A stretch of DNA of 8,267 nucleotides, taken from the NCBI GenBank assembly GCA_041477005.1, contig JBGOUJ010000349.1, positions 1-8,267 of the forward strand. The letters are read 5' to 3'. This stretch comes from JBGOUJ01 sp041477005. GTDB lineage: Bacteria > Acidobacteriota > Terriglobia > Bryobacterales > JACQDG01. Under the pieces are notes generated by a model that was given only the letters and a program-made list of their open reading frames with translations, made no database searches and had not been told where the DNA came from. Positions within the stretch are counted from its first letter, which is position 1. Every line of letters begins with the position of its first letter. The position numbers and the translations under genes were made by a program. Below are positions 1 through 4,864 of the stretch, one piece after another.

Positions 1-110
1 CCGCGGCCGAGCAGTTGCGCATCCGCGGCGGCGACCAAGCGCCGCTGACGCTCGTTCAGATAAGGACCCAACTGAGCATATCTCTTCTCCAGTGGGGGCT
101 GCGCAGCCAC
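1..110 (-). CDS. ISAzo13-family transposase, N-terminal fragment (cut by window edge)
   Basis: Reading the minus strand from a GTG at 110 gives 36 codons open to the window edge. The translation contains EKRYAQLGPYLNERQRRL followed by VAAADAQLLGRG. This matches the characteristic N-terminus of ISAzo13-family (Rhodopirellula-type DDE) transposases, which runs '..Y..L.P.L.ERQRRL.AAAEA..LGRGG..'. These enzymes move their insertion sequence by DDE transposition; the catalytic core would lie outside the window. The GTG is the first plausible start after an in-frame TAA and has no clear Shine-Dalgarno, so the start is uncertain. The recognition is from memory of the family. Whether the element is intact cannot be judged. 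Confidence 0.75.
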   Translation of the reverse strand, partial: MAAQPPLEKRYAQLGPYLNERQRRLVAAADAQLLGR

Positions 111-193
111 ACGTTTAGCTTAAAATGTTTTAGGCCAAATGTCCAGCTTATTTTGCCGCGGCTCCTTAGCAGTCCTGGTTGCACCTAAGCCCC
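1..193 (-). mobile_element. Likely left part of an ISAzo13-type insertion sequence (right boundary approximate)
   Basis: The transposase N-terminus at 1-110 needs an upstream terminal region. The AT-richer stretch at 111-180 and the GC-rich block read on the minus strand as GGGGCTTAGGTGCAACC (177-193) are reasonable candidates for that end. I cannot verify an inverted repeat because the other end of the element is outside the window, so the boundary near 193 is a guess. Confidence 0.35.
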
Positions 194-418
194 AGTGTTA
201 TCAACGACAGAAAGGTTGGCTCCCCAGTCTGGACACGTTTCGAACTTTTGCGGCGGAGAAACCGTGCTGCTCGAACCAAGGCAAGCTGTTTTGAACCTAC
301 AACATACCACCGGATTCCGGCCAGCCATCCACGCTGGGCACCCAGTTTGGATGCATCTAGAACTACCCGGGCGGCGGTTAGCTTGAGCCTGGGCGCCCTG
401 GTTTTGTTAGACGCTGGA
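194..418. other. Non-coding stretch with a weak imperfect direct repeat
   Basis: Together with the putative IS end, this makes about 300 bases (111-418) without a convincing gene. Short open frames on the plus strand lack a ribosome-binding site and recognisable content. The only structure I see is an imperfect direct repeat. Segments near 218-256 and 336-377 share the order CCCAGTnTGGA, then GAACT, then GGCGG, with about two thirds identity over the first 30 bases. This could be debris of another insertion-sequence end, or chance. Confidence 0.3.
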
Positions 419-814
419 CTATACAGCCCGGCTTCCAGCCGTCAACCATCGGGCGGCAGCATCGGCGCTATCGTCGGGTCGTGTATTGAAGGCAATCGCC
501 GTGCCTGGGGCAGCCTTATGGATAGTGTTGATGACGACTTCGAATAATTCAAGACTTCGTGGTGGCAGGCGCACGCCGCCTCCGACTACCACGCAATCGT
601 AGCTCTTGGAAGCCAACTGACGCTCCACTGCCGGCCCAGCGGTTTCATCAGGCCGGATCAAACCAACGTCGGCCTCCCATCCGCGTTCGGCGAACTGCCT
701 CATCGCAACCGCGATGCCGGCGTGAACCTTCTCAGCGGTCATACCTGGTGGCAAAGCCGGGTCAGAAAAATCCACCGTCTCTGGATCGAGGCCTAACAGC
801 AAAACGCGTTTCAT
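419..814 (-). CDS. Conserved hypothetical small cytosolic protein (131 aa)
   Basis: The ATG at 814 is preceded by GGGAG with 5 nt spacing, a good ribosome-binding site, and the frame runs 131 codons to TAG. The N-terminus (MKRVLLLGLDPETVDFSDP, then ALPPGM) has a hydrophobic first strand. A second core strand followed by a glycine turn (YDCVVVGGGVRLPP, around residues 72-85) suggests a small Rossmann/flavodoxin-like alpha/beta fold. There is no signal peptide or membrane segment. I do not recognise a named family or catalytic motif and propose no function. It sits just outside the tRNA-Asn remnant, on the side expected to be the old chromosomal flank, and is separated from the transporter gene by about 190 bases, so it is probably its own transcription unit. 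I am fairly sure it is a gene because of the ribosome-binding site, the protein-like composition and the ordered hydrophobic pattern. Confidence 0.75.
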   Translation of the reverse strand: MKRVLLLGLDPETVDFSDPALPPGMTAEKVHAGIAVAMRQFAERGWEADVGLIRPDETAGPAVERQLASKSYDCVVVGGGVRLPPRSLELFEVVINTIHKAAPGTAIAFNTRPDDSADAAARWLTAGSRAV

Positions 815-819
815 GCGAT

Positions 820-824
820 CTCCC
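820..824 (-). promoter_or_regulatory. Shine-Dalgarno GGGAG for the 131-aa gene
   Basis: GGGAG lies 5 nt before the ATG at 814 and fixes that start. Confidence 0.55.
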
Positions 825-958
825 TTATTCTGGCGAGCAGCTTGGCGGCAGCGTCAGCCACCAGCTTCGTCAGAATATGACAGGCTATCACAAACTAAGT
901 GTGCATAACGGCGCTCGGCCAGACGAGTTTTTTGTGAGGAAGCGTCTGATTTTCAAGG

Positions 959-978
959 CGGGGATTTTTGGCTCCCCG
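959..978 (-). terminator. Small GC hairpin after the MFS gene and tRNA remnant
   Basis: On the minus strand CGGGGA and TCCCCG form a 6-bp stem around an 8-nt loop (GCCAAAAA). No T-run follows, so it is not a canonical intrinsic terminator. Part of the stem is the acceptor 3' strand of the tRNA remnant. It could weakly end transcription from the MFS gene, or be fortuitous. Confidence 0.25.
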
Positions 979-1017
979 AGCGGGACTCGAACCGATGATC
1001 TTTCGGCTAACACCGAA
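969..1017 (-). pseudogene. 3' half of a tRNA-Asn(GUU) gene, degenerate; putative attachment-site remnant
   Basis: The minus strand carries, in order: an anticodon-arm-like stem TTCGG/CCGAA whose loop contains TGTTA (anticodon GTT), a variable region AGATC, the T-loop core GGTTCGAGTCC, an acceptor 3' strand CTCGGGGA, a discriminator G and an encoded CCA. Order and spacing match the 3' half of bacterial tRNA-Asn. It is not functional. The 5' half (acceptor 5' strand and D-arm) is absent and replaced by MFS coding sequence. The anticodon loop is 6 instead of 7 nt, and the T-stem pairs poorly (ATCGG against CCCGC). A fragment running from the anticodon loop to CCA is exactly what tyrosine recombinases duplicate on integration into a tRNA gene, so I read it as an old att site. 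The TAG stop of the MFS gene lies inside it. Confidence 0.75.
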
Positions 1018-2266
1018 TCACGGGCAACTCCGTATCTTTGATTGGCCGCCTTACCGTGAGGATGACGACCACCGCCGCCAGCGGATGCAGCAGGCCGGCC
1101 ACGGTAAAGACGGGGCCGTAGGAGACGCGCGCGATCACGTGCCCCAGACTGAACGAAATCAGGCTGGCGCCCAGCGATCCGGCGCCGCCCGTCAGCCCAT
1201 AGGCCGAGGCCACGTTCCGGGACGATAACAGGTCGGCCGGCAGGGTCAGTGAGTTGGAGCTCCAGGACTGATGGCCGAACGTGGCCAGGCTGATCCAAGC
1301 TACCGCGGCGGCCGGGTGCTCGGCTCCAGCCGCAAACAAAGCCGCCGGCATCAGAAGCGCGCTCGCCAGCATCGCGATGTGCCGCGCCCGGAACAAAGGA
1401 CAGCCCCGGCGGATCAGCCAACTCGACGCGGCGCCACCGGCCAGGCTTCCCAGATCGGCCGTGAGAAACGGAATCCAGGCGAAATAACCCACCTCGGCGA
1501 GACTGAAGTGGCGAATATCCTTGAGATACGTCGGCAGCCAGAAAAGGTAGAAGTACCACACCGGGTCGGAAAGGAAACGCGCCAGACTCAGGCCCCAGAT
1601 CGGCCGCAGGACGATCAGGCGCCGGAGACCCATGGGCGCGGCCTGTTGCGGCCGGATCGCGCCCGCTTCCGGCGGCGGCCTGTAAATCTGCAGCCACCCT
1701 AAAACCCAAAGCAAGCCGATGCCGCCGGTGAAGAAGAATGCGGCGCGCCACCCCGCTCGAAGGACGAGCCAGGCCACCAGCGGCGGGGCCGCCATCGCGC
1801 CAGCAGCCGCCCCCATGTTGAAGAGGCCGGTTGCCAGGGCCCGCTGGGAGGGGCTAAACCATTCTCCGATGCACTTGATTGCCGCCGGATAACCTCCCGC
1901 CTCGCCGGCGCCCAGCAAGAACCGGACAGCACACAGACTCCCCACGCCACGCGCTGCGGCGTGCAGCATGGCGGCCACCGACCACCAGGCCACGGCCAAT
2001 GCAAATCCGAGGCGCGTGCCCACCGCGTCCACGATCCGGCCCGAGACCAGGTGCATCACCGTGTACGCGGCCAGAAACGAGCCGACGGCGTACCCATAGC
2101 CTTCGTTGGTGATCGACAGATTGTCCCGGATGTAGGGCGCGACCACGGAGAGTGTCTGCCGGTCAATGTAATTGATGGTGGTGGCGGCGAACAGCAGCGC
2201 CGCGATACCCCAACGCATCGGGCTCCGGGCGCCGTGGATAGGCTTCATCAAAGCGTTCTCAGTCAT
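1007..2266 (-). CDS. MFS transporter, anion:cation symporter (ExuT/hexuronate-type) family
   Basis: This 419-residue inner-membrane carrier has about 12 hydrophobic segments. TM1 includes INYIDRQTLSVVAP (residues 31-44), typical of ACS-family proteins. The MFS motif A region follows TM2 (GRIVDAVGTRLGF, 76-88). RFLLGAGEAGGYPAAIKCIGEWF (115-137) is the conserved TM4 motif, and SLARFLSDPVWYFYLFWLPTYL (227-248) marks the start of the second half. Relatives import hexuronates, other sugar acids or organic anions with H+ or Na+; the substrate here cannot be told. The ATG at 2266 overlaps the stop of the preceding gene by 8 nt (ATGACTGA), suggesting translational coupling; ATG at codon 7 is an alternative start. 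The last residues (IRC) and the TAG stop are encoded by the tRNA-Asn remnant, so the native C-terminus has been replaced or trimmed. All predicted TM segments seem present, so the protein may still work. Confidence 0.92.
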   Translation of the reverse strand: MTENALMKPIHGARSPMRWGIAALLFAATTINYIDRQTLSVVAPYIRDNLSITNEGYGYAVGSFLAAYTVMHLVSGRIVDAVGTRLGFALAVAWWSVAAMLHAAARGVGSLCAVRFLLGAGEAGGYPAAIKCIGEWFSPSQRALATGLFNMGAAAGAMAAPPLVAWLVLRAGWRAAFFFTGGIGLLWVLGWLQIYRPPPEAGAIRPQQAAPMGLRRLIVLRPIWGLSLARFLSDPVWYFYLFWLPTYLKDIRHFSLAEVGYFAWIPFLTADLGSLAGGAASSWLIRRGCPLFRARHIAMLASALLMPAALFAAGAEHPAAAVAWISLATFGHQSWSSNSLTLPADLLSSRNVASAYGLTGGAGSLGASLISFSLGHVIARVSYGPVFTVAGLLHPLAAVVVILTVRRPIKDTELPVIRC

Positions 2267-2768
2267 TGATGCTCAGCGCGAGGCCCTTGGCGGTCGGGAC
2301 CCAGCGCATGCCAAAAACGGCGCCGTCTTTGAGCGCCCGGCCTCCTGATTTTGCGAAGTCGTCGCGCGAGCGCGCCTTTTCCATCAGCTTCGGATCGTAG
2401 GTGCGGAACGCCGGCACGTCCATCTCTTCGAAGACCCGCTTACCGGCCGCGACCCAATCCGCCATAGTCCGGCTCCCGGCTGTCATCAGCGGCTCGGGCC
2501 GCCTCTGCTTCAGCATCTCCCAGTAGCCCGCCGGCTCCCGCCCGGGAAAGTAGACGGGGTACGTGCGTACGCACTCGGCATTGGGCGCGGCGTAGTAGTC
2601 CCGCTCGGAGAAATGGCCCGGTCGCACGTTGAGGTTGGCGACGGGGGTGGCCCAGTCAGCCAAGGCCTTGTCGTCCCAGATCTTCAGGGGAGCTACGGTC
2701 GCAGCCGGATTCTGCGCGCAGCAGAGCGAAGCGGCCAGCAAACTAAGCGCTGTCAATCTGTGGAACAT
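2259..2768 (-). CDS. Exported protein, probably the truncated N-terminal part of a larger cytochrome-type protein
   Basis: The 169-residue product begins with a signal peptide (MFHRLTALSLLAASLCCAQ), so it is probably periplasmic. The ATG at 2768 has AAGGA 5 nt upstream. The body contains GHFSERDYYAAP (residues 51-62), RTYPVYFPGREPAGYWEML (68-86) and a segment on entry into an ADWVAAGKRVFEEMDVPAF block (103-121). From memory, this pattern resembles the N-terminal region of much longer exported proteins of Acidobacteriota and Planctomycetota that continue into a CxxCH haem site. Here the frame stops right after RWVPTAKGLALSIND, where I would expect that haem segment. No CxxCH is encoded, and the stop overlaps the MFS start. 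The gene therefore looks truncated by a deletion, although a short natural family member is possible. I assign no function. Confidence 0.65.
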   Translation of the reverse strand: MFHRLTALSLLAASLCCAQNPAATVAPLKIWDDKALADWATPVANLNVRPGHFSERDYYAAPNAECVRTYPVYFPGREPAGYWEMLKQRRPEPLMTAGSRTMADWVAAGKRVFEEMDVPAFRTYDPKLMEKARSRDDFAKSGGRALKDGAVFGMRWVPTAKGLALSIND

Positions 2769-2819
2769 CCCAATCCTTACCTCGCGGCGTGGGCGAGCCC
2801 GACCCAGTCCCAGCCCGAC

Positions 2820-2927
2820 CCCGCTTTCGTGACAACCCGCGCAACGTTCCTGCTATCATACATAGAGCGCAACGCTGTCGTGGGCGAGCGCCAGCGAGAC
2901 GAGCAGGAAAAAGGCGAGTGGGCGCAG
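2820..2927 (-). pseudogene. Decayed N-terminus of a c-type cytochrome (signal peptide plus CxxCH)
   Basis: One minus-strand frame reads LRPLAFFLLVSLALAHDSVALY, then V-stop-stop, then QERCAGCHESG. The first part is a typical Sec signal peptide and the last a haem c site (CAGCH) with the usual 'ALY-QERCAGCHESG' spacing once the 9 nt carrying the two stops (GTATGATAG) are removed. Upstream, AGGAGG at 2943-2948 is a strong ribosome-binding site but lies 15 nt from the first codon. That codon is CTG where ATG would be expected. A 10-nt tandem duplication (GGATGCCTCA/GGATGCCTCC on the plus strand, 2928-2947) accounts for the extra spacing; without it the gap is 5 nt. Downstream of the haem site the frame stays open but becomes low-complexity (VGLGLGRARPRRE) and runs into the start of the 169-aa gene, so the rest of the cytochrome is lost. 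Confidence 0.55.
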
Positions 2928-3052
2928 GGATGCCTCAGGATGCCTCCTACGTGGGACCTTAATTCTACAGCCTTGTGGCTCAGGACACGCAAGCTCGGAT
3001 GTGTGCGGCGAACTGATCCCGCAGATTGTAGCGCAGGGCGGGTGCCTGCAGT
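2928..3052. other. Gap between the Toprim-like gene and the cytochrome relic
   Basis: This gap holds the orphan AGGAGG, the 10-nt tandem duplication and a TACAAT hexamer on the minus strand (3025-3030). The hexamer could be a -10 box for the downstream genes, but the nearest -35-like TTGAAC is 20 nt away. I see no further gene. Confidence 0.3.
2943..2948 (-). promoter_or_regulatory. Orphan Shine-Dalgarno AGGAGG of the decayed cytochrome gene
   Basis: A perfect AGGAGG with no ATG, GTG or TTG start at proper distance. It is best explained as the ribosome-binding site of the cytochrome relic, displaced by a 10-nt tandem duplication. Confidence 0.4.
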
Positions 3053-3598
3053 TCAAGGGGCCCGCTCGATCTCGCGCAGGCCCCGGCGGAGGGAATCTAC
3101 GCAGTGGTGCGGTACCGAATAACCTGACCGGCTCCACTCGTAGAACTTCAGCGCTGCCGGCTTGACCTCTTCGCTATCTGGCTTTCGTTTGCAGTCCTCA
3201 GCCTCATCAACTGGATTGCCCAGCAGGCAAAGAATCCAGGTTTCAATGTGCCGCTTAGGAATTAGCAGCGCGATCGCTTCGGAAGGCTCACGGGCATGCT
3301 CCCCCACGCCCCGGAGTGCTTGTTCAAGCTCCCGTTCTCGCTCCGCTACAGTTTTCGCGTCCGCATCAACGACGACCACGAGAGCTGCGCTCCGTTGGCG
3401 GGAATGAACCCGATAGTACTGAACCTCTGTCGCGTACTGCTCGCGCACGTACTGCTCTCCAGAACCCCGCGCCCGAGGAGCTCGATGAACTCGGATGGTC
3501 CGGCGGTCGTATCCTTTGCGCTGTAAATAGTGGTATGCAAAGTTGAATTGTTTACTATCCTCGGCCAGCACAATTGTTTCAGCAACTCGCTCAGCCAC
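3053..3598 (-). CDS. Toprim-like (RloB/DUF4276-type) protein paired with an ABC ATPase; putative defence effector
   Basis: I start this gene at the GTG at 3598, giving 181 residues. That GTG overlaps the upstream ATPase stop (GTGGCTGA), and the homologous-looking N-terminus VAERVAETIVLAED begins there. An ATG at 3730 would bury the start about 140 nt inside the ATPase gene. The protein shows a Toprim-like layout: an acidic residue after the first strand (ILAED-like, E13/D14), then VVVVDAD (74-80) with a DxD pair at D78/D80, then IPKRHIETWIL (113-123) with the 'ETW' element seen in RloB/DUF4276-like proteins. In Toprim nucleases the E and DxD residues bind metal for nucleic-acid cleavage. In PARIS, RloAB and OLD-type systems such a protein acts with an ABC-type ATPase that senses infection. 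I infer the same division of labour here. There are no TM segments or signal peptide. The C-terminus (HHCVDSL..LREIER) looks complete. Exact family membership is uncertain. Confidence 0.8.
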   Translation of the reverse strand: MAERVAETIVLAEDSKQFNFAYHYLQRKGYDRRTIRVHRAPRARGSGEQYVREQYATEVQYYRVHSRQRSAALVVVVDADAKTVAERERELEQALRGVGEHAREPSEAIALLIPKRHIETWILCLLGNPVDEAEDCKRKPDSEEVKPAALKFYEWSRSGYSVPHHCVDSLRRGLREIERAP

Positions 3599-4736
3599 GC
3601 TCCCACCCCCGCGCGACCCGTTCGGAAGGAGAAAGCTTGCCGATCGCATCAGGGCGGCAGGGCCTGACCTGAACCGGTCCAACGCGAGTTCGCGTGAAAA
3701 GGATGCCGTGCTCCGGCGCAAGCAAGTCAATCAGCTCCGGGTGGTGGGACGCCAGGATGACCTGGGCGCCCATTTCCTCGATGCGGTCACTGAGCGCGAG
3801 CAGCCAGGGTTGTATTTCTGCCAGCGCCACAAAGTTGTCGGGCTCGTCGATACATATGCAAGTATCCGGCCCCACGGCGCAATGGAGGAGAGTGTACAGG
3901 GCAATGAGAGCTTTCTGCCCGTCGGAGAGCTCATCGAAGTCGAACTCCAAAAGCGGGCCCTCGGGGGCACTCTTGCTGTCGCTGGAAGACTGAGAAAAGC
4001 TAGCGCGTAGAACCCGGGCCGTGCGGCCAACTCTTGACAAATGCAGAGAGTCGAATCCGTCGATGACCTCTTGAAGAGAGCGCTCCAAGGTGCGAATGGA
4101 GCGGACCTGCTCCTGAGCGATGTGGCTGTACCAGGAGGCAAAGTTCGAGAGTTCATCTTCGGGGTAGTCCTCCTCTTCCTTTTCCTTACTCTCGGCTCCC
4201 ATGCCAAACGGGTTTATTCGGATGCAGTACAGATTGTAAAGCCACTCCTTGAACCAAGCCAGCTTGGAGCTGACCTTCTTGGTGCCGGTGGCCAGGGCTG
4301 ATCGGTCCGCGTCGAAGGGGTAGTTGGCCCTTTCGACGTGGTTATCGTCGAATAGTTGCACCTGATCCCCACCAAACACGAGCAGGGGTTTCTCGTCGAA
4401 ATTGAGTGCCTCCTTCACGACACGAGACCGAGGTTTACCATCCTGCCCTTCTACCCAGAGGGTGTACAAGTAGGTTCCCCCATTGCCGCTGACCTCCAGT
4501 TCGAAGGTCTGTCGCGGCTGGGTCTGCCATCTCGTGCGCGTCTCCGGCGTAAAAAGTTCATCCGTCCTATAGCGCCCGTGACCGGTGACGACGGCGAAAT
4601 CCCTCAGCATGCGAAGGGCGTCAAAAAGTGTCGATTTTCCGGTTCCGTTGACCCCAAGGATCAACTGCTTCGCCTGGGGCCGAAACTCGAAGTTAACGAA
4701 GCATCGGAAGTTGTCTATGTAGACGCGCGTCAGCAT
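3591..4736 (-). CDS. ABC-type ATPase (AAA15/AAA21-like), sensor partner of the Toprim-like protein
   Basis: This 381-residue cytosolic protein has the SMC/RecF-like ABC fold split by an insertion. LTRVYIDNFRCF (2-13) is the usual first strand of such ATPases. The Walker A is GVNGTGKST (28-36). The ABC signature is LSDGQKALIAL (270-280). Walker B is CICIDEPDNF (293-302) with catalytic E298, and the H-switch is LASHHPELID (328-337). Residues about 40-265 form the insert, with an acidic charged patch (ESKEKEEEDYPEDE, 182-195) and helical segments. All ATPase motifs are intact. Relatives of this size and motif pattern (COG4637-like, AAA15/21) are often found in two-gene immune modules. The gene ends with an 8-nt overlap onto the Toprim-like gene, implying one transcript and coordinated dosage. 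It starts at ATG 4736 with only a weak ribosome-binding site. GC is clearly lower than in hyuAB, consistent with separate acquisition. Other possible roles, such as DNA repair or a nutrient sensor, cannot be excluded. Confidence 0.88.
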   Translation of the reverse strand: MLTRVYIDNFRCFVNFEFRPQAKQLILGVNGTGKSTLFDALRMLRDFAVVTGHGRYRTDELFTPETRTRWQTQPRQTFELEVSGNGGTYLYTLWVEGQDGKPRSRVVKEALNFDEKPLLVFGGDQVQLFDDNHVERANYPFDADRSALATGTKKVSSKLAWFKEWLYNLYCIRINPFGMGAESKEKEEEDYPEDELSNFASWYSHIAQEQVRSIRTLERSLQEVIDGFDSLHLSRVGRTARVLRASFSQSSSDSKSAPEGPLLEFDFDELSDGQKALIALYTLLHCAVGPDTCICIDEPDNFVALAEIQPWLLALSDRIEEMGAQVILASHHPELIDLLAPEHGILFTRTRVGPVQVRPCRPDAIGKLSPSERVARGWERG

Positions 4737-4748
4737 CTGCTCGATACG

Positions 4749-4754
4749 ATTGTA
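4749..4754 (-). promoter_or_regulatory. Possible -10 box TACAAT upstream of the ATPase gene
   Basis: TACAAT lies 12 nt before the ATG at 4736, inside the 128-nt gap after hyuA. The best -35 candidate (ATGACG) is 19 nt upstream, so the promoter is weak or poorly matched. The transcript leader would be only a few nucleotides long, which fits the weak ribosome-binding site. Confidence 0.3.
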
Positions 4755-4864
4755 GCCTAACTCCCGAAATATTCGTCATTTTCTGGCGCACCCGGCGCAC
4801 ACAGAGGCGATTTGTCCGTTTCTTTGGGCGCAGACCGGTACGCAGCAGAACCGCTACGTTTGCT

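Noticed and set aside
969..1040. Functional complete tRNA-Asn gene
   Set aside because: No 5' acceptor strand or D-arm precedes the anticodon arm, the anticodon loop is one base short and the T-stem pairs badly.
888..1751. Long minus-strand open frame of 287 codons
   Set aside because: It lies in another frame of the MFS gene; its composition is rich in Arg, Gly and Pro and lacks membrane segments or motifs, as expected for a shadow of GC-rich coding sequence.
2777..2992. 71-codon minus-strand frame overlapping the cytochrome relic
   Set aside because: It is offset from the signal-peptide/CAGCH frame and has no recognisable content of its own.
3599..3730. Upstream ATG start for the Toprim-like gene adding 44 residues
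   Set aside because: The extension lies inside the ATPase C-terminal coding region and reads as an out-of-frame shadow; the overlapping GTG at 3598 fits the protein's first strand and operon style.
3024..4756. Identical 9-mer GATTGTAGC at 3024-3032 and 4748-4756 flanking the ATPase/Toprim module, possible target-site duplication
   Set aside because: Nine-base matches are common by chance in a window this size. The copies are not exactly at the gene-module edges and have no adjoining inverted repeats. Both contain TACAAT on the minus strand and may simply be -10-like boxes.
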